Below, in pieces: positions 22,701 to 34,913 of a DNA stretch of 64,000 bases. Origin of the DNA: Paraspadella gotoi (Eukaryota > Chaetognatha); contig CM119268.1 in the NCBI GenBank assembly GCA_051294375.1, positions 16,435,074-16,499,073 on the forward strand. Reading direction: 5' to 3'. The notes below the pieces were generated by a model. It did not search any database, was not told the DNA's origin, and saw nothing but the letters and a program-made list of their open reading frames with translations. Made by a program: the position numbers and the translations under genes. Each line of letters opens with the position of its first letter. The stretch's first letter is position 1.

Positions 22701-24676
22701 GACTTTACTCTCTTGACTTCAGACTCCCACGGATTTCTCTCCTTCGAACTTCCGCCGGTCAACGCCCTCGACATCCGGGGAGGCAGGTGCACCTTGATTG
22801 GCACCAAGAACGGGGAGGTGCTGGAGATGACGAGTCAGGGCATCCGGGTTTTAGTGCAGGTGGAAGAAATCTGGACCGGGGGGCGGGGGGAAGAAATATG
22901 CCATCGAACTGACCTTCCGCCCAAACAGGGTCACAACGACGGAGAATTGTGGGGTTTAGCGACGCACCCATCGGCGCCGATCTTCGCCACGGCGGGCGAA
23001 GACAAGACTCTGAGGATTTGGGACGAGAGAAGCAACGAGATGACGAGATTTAAGCGACTTGAGAGTCGAGGTAAGTTAGGTTCTTTGCGAGGGTGAGGAC
23101 GGCAAAGAGTGGGATGCTTTAATTCGATGTCGAAATTCTAACGTGAAATGTCTAACTACTACTATTATTTTGAAACCTATCATTTCTCCGTCGATGCTCC
23201 GATGCCGCAGCGAGATGCTGCGACTTTTTTCCCGACGGATCCGCCGTGGTCGTCGGCTGCGTCGACGGCCTCGTCCGCATCATCGATGCAGAGACGATGG
23301 AGGAGATCAACGCCTTCAGAGATCGAAGAAGCGTCATCTCGGATGTGAGATTCTCGCCTGGTGAGAGAAGAGATGGTTTGAGGAGAGGGAGGGAGATAGA
23401 AAGAGAGAGAGAGAAAGAGATAGAAAGAGAGAGAGAGAATAAGGAAGAAAGTAACAAAAAAAAAGATTAAAGGAAACAAAAATTCTAGGATGAATAAATG
23501 AAATGAACGAAAGAAAGAAAGAAAAAATCCAAGTGTTAACCATCTATTTAACCAACTATTTAACTATCCAATTACCTCCTTCACCCAGACGGATCCCAAC
23601 TCGCCGTCGCGTCTCACGAAGCGACGGTCGACGTTTATTGCGTCTTTTCCTCACAACGAATCTGCGTTTGCGACGACGCGTCGGGCGCCGTGCGCCATCT
23701 GGATTGGGACTTGAGGGGGGAGGTAAGGAAAAGGGGCGTGGTAAGTAACGCGGGAGGTAAAGACATACGGAGTGAAGATGGAATTGTATAATTTAACAAA
23801 ACGGAATGACTCTCTTAATCATTAGAAGTACAATGTTTATTGTATTTATTACTAATATGCCCCCAGATGCTTCACGTCGAGACGGCCGCGCGCGAAGAAC
23901 TCATCTACGAAACTCGCACGGGTCGTCGGTGCGTCGTCGGCCGCTGGGTGAGAGATAGATATGACCATACGTACAGATAGAAGGCGAGACTGACATACAG
24001 ACGAAGAGAAAGAGAAAAGAAACAGAAATATTGACATACAAGCAAACAGATACACCGACGAACCGATATTCAGACAGACAGAGATCTATTGTTTTCGTTG
24101 CCTTTCCAGGATCTTCCCCGCCTCTCGTGGGCGACGATGACGGGCATCCTTGGGGCCGATATGACGGGCGTCCGTCCGCTGGGCACCAATTTGACGGGCG
24201 TCCTCGCGGCCGACAGAAGTCGGTCTGGAGGCCTCGCCGCGTCGGCCGACGACGAAGGGAGGGTCACTTTGTACAGGTCAAGAAAACAAAAGGGGAGAAA
24301 CCTGGGATGATGGGATTTCAAAAATTGCCAGTTTTTTACGTGGATATGTATTGGCAAGATTACGCGATCTGTGATTTGTGTTTCTCACCCAGATATCCGG
24401 TGAAAAGTCGCAAAACACCTCACCATCATTATCACGGCCACAGTTCTCACGTGACGAACGTGAGATGGAGTCACGACGACGCTTTTTTGGTAACAATTGA
24501 TGTTTTAAATGATGGTGGACTGTGTTTGATCAAACTTTGATATAATCGTGACTTTTATTTGAATTAAGGTCAGCGTCGGAGGGCGGGACACATCCGTTTT
24601 TGTTTGGATTGAGACGCTAGAGTTATTTCTCCAAGTCACCAAATTTTTAAAACCGAGAAAAAGCAATTTTTTTTAA
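19736..24676 (+). CDS. EML: EML family (echinoderm microtubule-associated protein-like) WD40 protein, complete
   Basis: EML proteins bind microtubules through a HELP motif and a double WD40 propeller (TAPE domain). About 18 exons can be traced: 19736-19799, 19948-20055, 20168-20256, 20542-20638, 20707-20799, 20885 to about 20960, 21158-21292, 21367-21447, 21706-21836, 21896-22002, 22462-22578, 22723-23070, 23211-23360, 23589-23722, 23867-23947, 24110-24276, 24393-24489, 24569-24676. Total is about 725 residues. Order of landmarks: Ser/Pro-rich N-terminus; FQGYDSCRDNLFYTNKGE; FGHSEDILSLTLHPSG; ERGVCCVDFS with VWDWEKG; GHNDGELWGLATHP; CCDFFPDGS; and HGHSSHVTNVRWSHD with VSVGGRDTSVFVW at the end, all diagnostic of EML1-4. 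Exon phases agree at nearly every junction; the boundary after 20885 is uncertain. The intron 21293-21366 uses a GC donor. No N-terminal coiled coil was found, so an upstream exon may be missing. Polyadenylation signal AATAAA at 24840. Confidence 0.9.
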
Positions 24677-25119
24677 ACTCAGGAATCGCAACACTGCCAA
24701 ACTTTGTTTCTCAAGAAAGTGATCTTTATAATTTATCGATGTGTTTTACCGCAGTCAATATATACATTCTTGAACTTTTGTCCGTTTTGATAATTAATTC
24801 AATTTGCATACATTTAGCAAAAGTTTCATTTTTAAGCCAAATAAACTAAGACATCCAAAAAATGAATGCTGACTTCGAAAATAACCTAAGAAAAAAAATT
24901 TGGAAAATTAATAATTTTTAATTGAATGTTAATTTCGCTATGAGCTACAAATTAAAGAAAATACAAAGAGAAAGAGAAAGAAAACCAAAGGCTGCGCCTA
25001 TTCAAGTGAATCGCTAAAAGATGTTAATAAATTTTATTGTTGTTGCTTTAAAAAAAAAAAACGTTGGAAAATTCGTTTAAATTGCGACAGCGATTCACAA
25101 CTGAATTTTACTTTCTCTT
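24677..25119. other. Tail-to-tail 3' flanks of EML and SNX17
   Basis: AT-rich 443 bp between convergent stop codons. It holds AATAAA on the plus strand at 24840-24845 (EML) and AATAAA on the minus strand at 25038-25033 (SNX17). Confidence 0.75.
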
Positions 25120-28100
25120 TCACAAATCTTCTTCTCCAATTCCATGGAAACCTTCGTTCTCATCCGTTCCCTCCATCACCTTCTTCTCCACGCCTCCTCC
25201 TCCTCCTCCTCCTCCTACTCTTCCCGCCGACGATCCCCTATCCCTCATCTCCATGGCAACGGCGTCGCCGGCTTCGTTGTCCTTTGACGGCGCCCTTCCG
25301 TCGCGCGGCGGGTAAGGAAAGGCGGCGTCGTCGGCGGCGGCGAGGTTCGGCGTCGGGCGGCGTCGCGGACGAACGCTGCCCGATTCCTTCATCCCCACCA
25401 ACTCGTCGATCATCGTTTGAAGGCACATGGACATGAAGACGGCTTGGTCGGTGGTCAGGGTAATCCACTGCGGCGAAAAATGGGGTAGAGAATTGGGGCT
25501 TTGTTTATTCACTTTGAATACAAATGGACAGACAGATGATAAAAGAGCCTGTTTGCAGAAGATGTTGATCAACTATGAGGAAAAAAGAACTGTATGGACA
25601 GAAAGACGAAGAAGTCGATAGTTAATAGTTAATGTTGATCTATGAGGAGTGGGGACAAGGAAAGACAACCAAAGAAAATAAAAGAATATAAACCGGTCGC
25701 TATTTATCCTCTGTGCTATCTCGGAAATGTGGACAGTATTATGAAGGAGGGAAAGAAATTCCTGTGAAACTATCACGGTGAATGCCGTGAATCACCTGAA
25801 GCGTGTCTCTCGCCACCAGATATTCTATGCTGAGTTCGCATTTGAGTCCACCGCTGTCGTCCTTTTCCTTCGACGTTTTATCTTTGTCCTTTTCATTCTG
25901 TTGCTCTTCTTTCATCTTTTGTTTGTCAATTTGTTCTTTTGTTCGTCTTTCGTCGTCGTCTTCATCGCTCGTCGTTGTCGTCGTCGAAGGAAATTCATCT
26001 AAAATTTGAGTAACGATTCTCCAACATTTCATGCGTTGAATCTTGAGGACGCCCTCCTTGAAGAAAAAAAAAACCCGACATTGTCAATGTCGGGTTTTGG
26101 AAGGGTAGCAAAAAGTGAGCTGACTTCTCTAAACGAAAATAACAAACTTTGCTACCGCGTTCAGATCTAATTTGTGACTTTCCACAATGGTTTTCCCAAA
26201 GAGTTGGCAGATTTCATCACTAAAATCTTTCCTTTCTTCTGAGAAGAAATTAAAACAAAGTGTTTTCTGAGATCGATCAAAGGTAAAAAAGATTTAATTT
26301 ATCAGTTTTATTTTGAAATGTTTTAAATCCAAGTGTCATCGGTCAGGTTGACCTCGATGTTTTTAGACAAGAACTAAACTTCTCGCTTCGCGCTATAGAT
26401 TAGTTGCATAATTTCGGTAAATGGGAACTTTATTTAGTTAAAAATAAAATTTTAAAACATAAGCTTAATGCGAAATAAATCACTTTATCACCACCGAACA
26501 TTTTGTCAGACGACTAATGATTTTCGAATTAGTTTTCGGTTGAGATGTTTTTAATTTTAGCTTTAAAATTTCAATCACGTTAATCTTGACTTGAATGTAG
26601 TTCTTCTAATTACATTCCTATTTTTAGTTTATAAAATAATTTTACTTTTGGTAGTTGATAGGAAAGAGATAAAGCAAGATATTTCCTGTTACATATATGG
26701 ACATTACGGAGTCCCATTATCAATAATTAACATTTCTAAAATTTTTTTTAATTAACGTAGCGGTAATACCGTTTAAAATCAAATTATATAATTTTCTCTA
26801 GTCAAGTCTTTGTTTCCAGTCTACTGAAGTCTTTTCTTCGAAAAAAAAGGGTTTTTCTTCCGTCCAGCCTCGACTCACTTTAACTCCCCCTTCGGGATTG
26901 GAAATCCTGAAGACGAGTTGCTGCCCTCCGATGCAGACGACGGCCTTGGTCCCGCCGACGGGGTAGTCCATGACGCAGGGACGAAACTGACGAAATCCGT
27001 AAAACTTCAAAGTTCGAGCGAATCGCAGCAAATCGCGTTTGGAGTTTTTCTTGCGCAGAGTCTCCAGATTGCGTTGTTGTTCTTTGGTGGCGAAAATCCA
27101 ACCGCGATCCAACTCGCTGAGGGTCTTTGTTGATAAGAGAGAATTGGGATGTTGTGATTTTTTTTTTTACTATTTTTTTTATAATTTTTTTAAATTATTA
27201 TTTTGATACAACCAATCTAAACAATATCCCTTTTGCCTCTAAATTTGGAGAGGCCATACTGTTTTTTATTTCTTTCGTTTCGTTGCGTGGGTAACATTAA
27301 AGTTTTTTTTTATTTTTATAAAAATAAAAGAAACTTTTTCTTTAATATTTTTTTTTGAAATTACTTTCTTGTTGGTTTTCCTTTCTTTCTGTTTTTCTTG
27401 AAAACTATCGTTTTCATTTCTTTCTTTCTTTCTTTCTTAATTATAATAACGTCAAATAATGTTTAATTATTCGATCCACCAACGGACTGATCCCCTTTCT
27501 CACCTGAACATAAAGCAGATTGAGCGCAATCCTGTTTTCCATCAAGATCTCATCGACGGACGGATCGAAACATCTCCTGGCCAGCAGCACTCGATGCCGC
27601 GACGGCGGCGTCGACGCCAGCAGCGAGAGCGCCGGCGCCTCAAAGTCCTGCATCTCGCGGACGAAGCTCCAGTCGCCCAACGCCTCGTCCGCGACGGCGC
27701 CCTCTCCGCGTCGCACGAGAAAGAGGCCGAAGAAGACGGCGAGGTCGCGCGGGAGACCGAGGTGGTCCACGAGGCGTTCCAGGACGAGTGTGGTCGATGC
27801 CTCCAAGACGTCGTCGAGATGGAGACGGTGGTCGTTGGGGAGGGAGACGTCGAGACGGGAGGAAGAGGAGGCGGAGTCGATGCTGCCATGAGCGCGTTGG
27901 TAATTAGTCGGTCATTCCGTCAATATTTCTGTCTTTTTTGTCTAGTATTTGTCCGTCAGCCATTTGGTTTCTTCTCCTAGTATATACTTTGTTATTGATT
28001 AAATTTTAATACCACGCCAAACATAACAATCATTAACAAAACTAATTAATTACTCTATAACAATTATTATTACAGAGATTATTACTAATATTATTATTAT

Positions 28101-28891
28101 TATTTTTATTATTTTATTATTTTATTATTTTTATTACTATTTTTACAATTATTATTACTACTGACGGTTGCTCCGTGAATTCTTTCAAGTAAGGCTTTTC
28201 TGAGAAATACCTCGCCTCACCTTCCATCTCGCCTCCCGCCGGCCGACTCCCCTGCTTCCGCCGCCTTCGCCGCTTCCCGCCACAAACGGTGAGTCTCACG
28301 CTGAGCCGACAACAAGAATCTCCGAAAGACGACGTCGTTGGCCACTCGAGGGAGCTGCGACGCGTCCTGGAGCCATCGCTCCAGCAAGAGACGCCTCTGG
28401 TCCAGTTCGAACGGGGTCAGGGAAAAGACCTTCTTGGTGGGGAAAGGCGGGAGAGGCGCGTCGGCGGCGTCGACGGGAGACTTGAGGAGTTGTTCGTGGA
28501 GTCGAAGGAGTTGGCTGAAGTTAATGACATGGGGGGATCGTTGGATCGAGCGCAGTAGAGGCCGAACAGCGGTGCATGCTTCGAACGGTGCTCTCAGAGT
28601 TATGCATCATATGAAAGGTATATCAGGGATAAATAATTCAGCAATTTGATTAATTAGCCTTTCATCTTCATTTAGTAACTCGAAACGCCTTGAAAAGTGA
28701 ATCGGTATGTATCTTTACCATTATATTAATTCGCCCCACTATTCATACAAACGTTCACACTCGCCGATATCCTCTTCACACCTGTATCGTAAGGCGCAGT
28801 GAAAGGCGGCGTTGACGTGTACATTGAAGAGAGTGACGACGGCGCCGGCGGGGTCCACCCATTCCGCCGTGTCGGGGATGGCGAAGTGCAT
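25120..28891 (-). CDS. SNX17: Sorting nexin-17 (PX-FERM endosomal cargo adaptor)
   Basis: SNX17 sits on early endosomes via its PX domain and recycles NPxY cargo such as integrins and LRP1 through a FERM-like module. Six exons in consistent phase: 28891-28782, 28514-28221, 27882-27504, 27124-26879, 26056-25796, 25467-25120, giving 545 residues (human 470). It starts MHFAIPDT. The PX domain includes SQLLRLHEQLL and PPFPTKKVFSLTP. The FERM lobes include VFFGLFLVRR, FVREMQDFEAP, MENRIALNLLYVQ and DRGWIFATKEQQR. The F3 end includes MKCWRIV, LSIEYLVARDTLQW and MSMCLQTMIDELV. The C-terminus HGIGEEDL matches the conserved GIGDEDL tail. An unusual Asp/Lys-rich insert of about 45 residues follows CWRIVTQ. 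Its intron near 26070 carries a perfect palindrome. Confidence 0.95.
26070..26098. repeat. Perfect 29-bp palindrome beside an SNX17 splice acceptor
   Basis: Arms AAAACCCGACATTG and CAATGTCGGGTTTT pair exactly over 14 bp around a single central T. On the minus strand (gene sense) the stem is followed by about ten T and then the acceptor CTTCAAG at 26063-26057, so the hairpin sits at the polypyrimidine tract of the exon starting at 26056. Confidence 0.9.
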
Positions 28892-29823
28892 CGTCCGCGA
28901 GGTCAGAGGGCGAGCAGCTGAAGATCGAACCTAAATTGTTGACTGTTGAGTGTTGAGGAAAATATGGGCGGTAAAATTAGAGAAGTTACTTATGAAAATA
29001 AATATAATTCCTCTTTTTATGGTTAGTTATGATCCAAACAAATAAGGTTTTTAAATTTAAATTTATTATCAAAGTTAATAATAAAAATTCGATTATCTTG
29101 TGATTTTTTTTTATAATTCAGCCAAAAAGTTATCATGAGAATAACAAAAAAATAATTAAACAGATTTCCCAGAGGCGATGCTCGATTTCTCAATGTCAAT
29201 AATTTTTTTCAAGAAATGTTTTTTTTTAATTCTAAAACAAAAATATAAAAACAGAAATCGAAATATCAAAAGTCGAGGAAAATAACCACACAGCGAGATC
29301 GGGATTTGAGTCGAACTCGGTCATTAATTTAAACGTAGATTAAAATCGACGATTAATTACGAATATCACTTCAAAATTAATTTAAACGTAGATTAATTTA
29401 AACATTAATTAAAATCGACGATTAATTACGAATATCACTTCAAAATTAGTTACTTGTATTTATTGTTGAAAATGTCGACGAGGCTTTAAAGATGAAAAAA
29501 AACAAACTTTAAACCTCCCCAAAAAAATTAATGGAGAATCCTCACTGGAAATAATGATGAAAAATGATTCATTAACGGAAGACATGAACCTAAATTACGT
29601 CATAACTCGAAAGAGTTCGGATTCTTAAAGGCACAAAAAGTTCTAATATATTCGTGCTGGTTAAGCGACCAGTGAGCTTGGTTTAGCAGTAACTACAAAA
29701 TAAATAATATTTGGAAAAAGTTGGAATCGGTTAATTTATCGAAGAGATAAGGGAGTCCAAAAAAAGAGGGCGGATTAGAAACATAATTGGACTACCTTGA
29801 TAGCGAGAGAGAGAGGAGAGAGA

Positions 29824-29897
<74 letters not shown>

Positions 29898-31961
29898 AGA
29901 AAAGAAAAGATATAATATGTACTTTAACAAAAGCCAAGAAAAAAAATACATATTTTTGTTATGACAGTCGGAACTTCCCCCCCCGCCACAAGAAAAATGG
30001 GAGGATTTTTTTTTAGAAGTCGGCGATCGATTGTTGTCAAGCGGGCTGTACTTTAATTCGAAGATGACACGTCGGTCAGCGGGTCTGGAGGGAGGTCAAC
30101 TTTTTAATTATTTCCATTTCAACAGATATTTTCTTCTCGAGAAAACACGAACGTCTTTGTCGTCGTCAGTTTCGTCGTCATCTTCGCTTTTATCGTCGTC
30201 GTCGTTGATGATATTTGAAATGGGGAAAAATCCCTTTTCTCTTCCAAACAACACGAAGTAACGGGAAGAGAAAAAGAAAGAAATCAAAGATTAGAAAAGA
30301 AAGAATAAACAAAAAAAAAATGTCAGTGAGTTTCGTTCTTTGGTGTCGAGTTTTTTTTTTTCTTTTTTTTTCTTTTTTTCCCAGATTCGTTTTGTGGCTC
30401 TCGACTGTTCCATCTCAGAAACTAGGATATTTTTAAATTTTTTTTTATTTTTCACAGTTTACGCCGGCGAGTTGGGTGAAGTACACCTTGTGTGTCAGTT
30501 GCGTAGATTTGGAGCTTTTTTTTATTTCTAGGAAATTATGTAAAACTTTTTTTTTCATTAATCAGATATTAGCGGTATTTGAACCAGAGAAATCTTTAAA
30601 AAGGTCACTTTTTGTAACAAGCTCGTTCCTTATAAAAAAAAGAAATGGTTTTCGCTCCCCAATCCGCGTTAAAAGACTTAGAAATTAAATAAAGAAACTA
30701 AATTGCTAACTCTTTTAATTAAAAACGGAAGAAAAGGGATTTGAAAAGAAAATTAAAGAAAAAAAAAATAAATTCACAGAAATAAAAATTGAACTAAAAA
30801 AAGGAAAAAGAAATTTTTTAAAAAAATGGATATTTAGATTTTAATCGAATTTCCTCAACCGTGAGATCGAGATTGAGATTTCGTGACCGTGAGATTGTGT
30901 TCCCCTTTTTGTTGACAAGATCTTTATTTTCTGTCGAGATATTTCTACTTCTTTTTACGAATTCGTTCATTTAAAGGTTTTGAGAAATTGGAATACGGCC
31001 TATGATGACGTCATTTCTCAGGCTTTCGCTAAAACGAAACCTTTTTTTTTTCGTGAATACAAGCTCGGTGAAATACCAAGCTTGATAAAACTAACGTTGC
31101 ACTTAGACTTAGTTGAAGAATAACTCCGTAAGTTTTTCTTATCTATAACCCCTATATGTATATATTTCAAATTAATTGACTTCAAGCCATCAATAAGCAA
31201 AATTACATTTTACCTAGGAAAAAAAATCAAATGTAAAACTATCGGGGTACATGATTCATTTATTGGCAATAATAACGTTATTCAGAGATAGAGACACTTT
31301 GATGGTTCAAAAACGCGTAAGAGAGTGAATCCAAGGTATCTACTAAGTGAGTGAACATCTGTGTGTGAGTGTGTGAGCAAACGAAAACCTTAAGGGCAAA
31401 GGACTTTTTCTGTCTAAGTCGAACAGGCTTTGGGATTAGCATCCTTTATTCGTTTCAGAAACCAAATTTAAAATCATACCGAATTAGAATAACATACATA
31501 CAAGTCAAGTAAAAAGCGTCAAATTTCACGTAACGCAAACTCACAATGCACAAACTCCGTTTCCATATTATCGTAACAGCGCCAATTCCACATATATATT
31601 ATATGGCAACATTGAGGCATCAAATAACGTTTGGTATGAGCAAAAAATATTTTTCACAAACTATTCAATTCCCCCTTATCCAACCACGGTCAGTCGGTCA
31701 CGAATGAATAAATTTACAAATCACATTTGAAATTTATGAAAAACAATATCAAAAATTAGTTTTCATTTCATTGTAAATGAGATTTATTTTAAATTCATAT
31801 TCGCGAACTAAGTTAAAAGACTCGATTCATATTCGAGATTTCAACGAGGGACGATGAAGAGCGCACGACGTCGACGCGGCCGTGATTCCTTATCGCAGAC
31901 TCTGACCCCAAAAACGACGTGACCCGACCCGAGGTGACCTTCACTCTTCACTCTCTCACTC
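28892..31961. other. Noncoding interval upstream of SNX17 and downstream of CIMAP1A
   Basis: No supported exon. It holds a roughly 70-bp direct repeat at about 29328-29455 (block TCGACGATTAATTACGAATA twice), a (GA)n of about 90 bp at 29806-29893, long T and A tracts, and a GTCGTC-rich stretch at 30155-30210. A minus-strand AATAAA at 31788-31783 could serve CIMAP1A. Confidence 0.65.
29806..29893 (+). repeat. (GA)n microsatellite
   Basis: Almost uninterrupted GA dinucleotides, with three GAGGAGA-type interruptions at the left end. Confidence 0.95.
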
Positions 31962-34228
31962 TCAGTCGGTGATGTCGACGATGAGCGGAGTGATGAAGTC
32001 AGAGTGACGAATGCCGACAGGGAAGGCCGGCGCCTTAGGCTTGTTTATGTATACTCGTTCCGGTTGATAAGCGCTGTAGGAAAATGGAGGATTGGATTTT
32101 TGAATTGTTTAACGTATTGTTTGCCTGAGTCGATTGATTAATTATCTCGTTTTTTCGTAATTAAATTTGATTTTATTGATTGATTGATTGATTTATTTTT
32201 TGAGAGGTTGATTTATTGATTCATTGCTTGAATGATTAAATGATTCATTGATTTATTGATTCAAAGATTTATTGATTGCTTGAGTTGATTGATAAATTAT
32301 CTCGTTTTTTTCTTGATTAAATTTGATTTGATTTATTGATTGATTGATTTTTTGAAAGATTAATTTGTTGATTCATTGTTTGAATGGTTGAATGATTCAT
32401 TAATTCATCGATTGGATGAATTATCGATTGATTGATTGATTTATTTATTTCTTAATCAGCGCCATCTTTTTTTCCCCTCCCACCCTCTCCTTAATTCTTA
32501 ATTCCCTCTTCAATGTCTTCATCTTCCTTCTCACCCTGGTCCCGGCTTGATTGTCGTATCCCCAGGCAGCGTGGTCCGTCGCCCGAAAGAGTACTTGGGC
32601 TTGCGGGTCCTGATCACGTCCGGGTTGACGGGAGTGTAATGGCCGGGACCCGGGGACTTGGACAGGTCCTCGGAGAAACCGCCAATGGGCGGGCGGACGG
32701 CGAAGGAGTGGGCGGCGGCGGCGGGTTTGTTGGGGATGCGCGGGCCGAGCAGGGACGGCATCTCGTAGCTGCTCGGCGCCGGGACCGTATCCTTTTTTCT
32801 GCGAGGATAAGGAGAATAAAAAAAAAGCGTCAAAAAAGTAGCACGAAATTATAATTAAATTTCTTTGTTTAATTACAACGAAATGATTACAGATTAAGTT
32901 AGTAACGCTTGTTCATACTCGATTAGTCTTAGCCTTATAGTGGACTAAAATCCACCAACCGTTCATCAGCGGCCATTGGTGCCGGAGGCAAGTCATTCGC
33001 CTCCCAACCCAAAGGTCCGGGGTTCTAGCCCGATGGCCGCCTAGCAGTTAAGAGGGACGGGGCGCTTAACCCGCCTGTAACTCGGTGTTACAGCCTGATC
33101 CGAAGCTCAGGGACTGCTTATATTGAACATTTCTGTCACTAACACATAACAATTATCTCTGTCTCTTCAGCCTATGGATTCAAAACCTTCACTGAAGCCT
33201 TTACTCCAGTATTCGCGCTCACTCTCGCGAGCTTCTTGTCAAATTATCCAGCTTGACTGATTGAGTGGTTTCTGTCCAAATCTAGGCTCTCAAGGCCAAT
33301 TTTCTCTACGCCACGCCCAAGAATTTTCCGAATTTCCTTTCTCCTCGTTACCCACCCATCTGGTTTTCTAGGTCAATCTTTCTACGCCACTCACCTGAAT
33401 CTTGTTCTCTGCGCCATCGAATAGTTTGGCGCGTGCGGCTCGTTGGGCGGATGCACCTGCTCGTGCGCGTATTGAGACGGCGCTGGCGTCTTGAAGGTGG
33501 AGAGTTCTCCGTGACGCTGTTTCATAGTGAATCGATCGAACCCTTCCTTGCCTGTCGAGTTAAGGAGAAGTGATAAAATGAGCTGATGAAGAAAAAGTCG
33601 GCTAGAATTATATAAAATTAGCTAATGAAGAAAAACTTGGAGATAAAATTAGCCAATAAAAAAACTTGCTCATAGGATTAGCTAATAAAGAAAAACTCAG
33701 TCATAAAATTAGTACTATTGAGGAAAAAAAAAACTTGAGGTTAGACTCATTTTCATAATGAAATTCATTGCGTTTCTACCGATTCCCTCATTTTAACGTC
33801 GATACCATTTAAGAGACCGACCTCTTCTCGTGATGCTCGGCGGGATGAAGTACTTGGGACCCGGGCTGGTCTCCTTCCTGAACTCTGACCTCGCGGGCAG
33901 ACCGAACGAATACGCGGGCGACATGTGCTTGCTGGGGTCGTGTCCGATAAACCCGGCCGTGGGGGGCAAGGAGTATCTGACGCGGAACGAAATTAAAGTG
34001 AGACCAACGAGCTCGTTTTTTCTTTGCCTCTTTTGAGAATTGTTTTTATTTTTTTTTTATTTCATTGTCATTTATTATTTTATTTCACGATAACGACTTA
34101 TACCTCAGCTCAATCTCTCTCATCTCTACACTCATCTCTAATAATCTTTTAACTTACTTCGCCGGTCCAGGCCCCCGTTCCCTGGCGGCGATCATCGGCC
34201 TTTTCGGTGATTCGTCTTCGTCCCCCAT
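31962..34228 (-). CDS. CIMAP1A: Ciliary microtubule-associated protein 1A / outer dense fibre protein 3 (SHIPPO repeats)
   Basis: Proteins of this family line cilia and sperm flagella and carry Pro-Gly-Pro (SHIPPO) repeats. Five exons in consistent phase: 34228-34158, 33976-33822, 33551-33395, 32798-32535, 32073-31962, totalling 252 residues against 254 for human ODF3. The start MGDEDESPKRPMIAAR corresponds to the family's RGPIMA segment. SHIPPO repeats are visible as GPGPAKYSLPP, SPGPKYFIPP, TPAPSQYA, VPAPSSYEMPSLLGP, SPGPGHYTPV and KPGPGAYQPE. The middle GGFSEDLSKSPGP matches the GGF-DL-KTPGP signature. The C-terminus IRHSDFITPLIVDITD matches the conserved IKHSDY-TPLIVDV ending. A solo LTR lies in intron 3. 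The gene lies 686 bp downstream of the roadblock-like gene on the same strand. Confidence 0.95.
32160..32460 (+). repeat. Degenerate TTGA/TTTA-rich tandem repeat in a CIMAP1A intron
   Basis: Repeated TTGATTGATTGA and ATTTATTGATT blocks fill most of the last intron of CIMAP1A. Confidence 0.7.
32936..33169 (+). mobile_element. Solo LTR of the same element family, in a CIMAP1A intron
   Basis: A single 234-bp copy of the repeat described at 4997-5648 begins TATAGTGGACTAAAATCC and ends CTCTTCA, flanked by the 4-bp direct repeat GCCT (32932-32935 and 33170-33173). No interior or second repeat is present, as left by recombination between two LTRs. It lies inside intron 3 of CIMAP1A, antisense to that gene. 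Confidence 0.85.
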
Positions 34229-34913
34229 TATTTTTGTTCAGTTCTTAATTTAGTTTTTTTTAAAACAAAAAGTCGAATCGCAAATGAAACTCGTTCGATA
34301 TTCGCGTCTCAAACAGATTCCCAGGAAATGTCTCCTGAAAACCGTCGTCATGGAGATTAGCTTTCCGGCGGCGCGAGGGGCGCGGCCATCCATGGTGCGA
34401 GGGCAACACGCAAACGGCTTCATGGGGTAGAGAATTAGGCACGAAAGGATGAGAGGCACGCAAAGAATCAAATAGAGTCTGAAAATAATGGAAGGAACTC
34501 AATTTCAAGTTCAGGAGCAAGATGGCAAGCAAGTGGTTTCGAAGAATAACGATTGCACGCAAACAATGCGTCTATAAAGTTTAAATTTGTTTTATTCAAT
34601 CTACGTAACGGCAAACGCTATAGTAGCGATGTTACAGAATCGCCCCGAACGCTAAATTTGAAAGGGTCGGGATGTTTAAGAATCTGAAGATATTATTTTC
34701 TATAAAGTTTCTACGAACAATTTTTGAGAGAAATTGAAAAAACTACATCTATATAGCATTTTTATTTTAAATAAAAAACTCTTATTATAATTTGAAATTA
34801 ATTCTTCAAAACACGGTCATAAATGTTGTTGTTAATGTTTAGAAATACAAAAACTATCTTCATTACATTTAATGCAAAATGGTCAAAAAGACAAAATGTC
34901 TTTTTTTTTATGT

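Noticed and set aside
23152-23479. Minus-strand ORFs over the EML exons
   Set aside because: Shadows of plus-strand exons with clear WD40 coding and splice sites.
26040-26100. Intrinsic bacterial-type transcription terminator (stem plus T-run)
   Set aside because: The context is a spliced animal gene; the hairpin is reported as a splice-site feature instead.
34260-34562. 100-codon minus-strand ORF upstream of CIMAP1A
   Set aside because: It is immediately 5' of the CIMAP1A start, has no family similarity and does not join in phase; probably 5' UTR.
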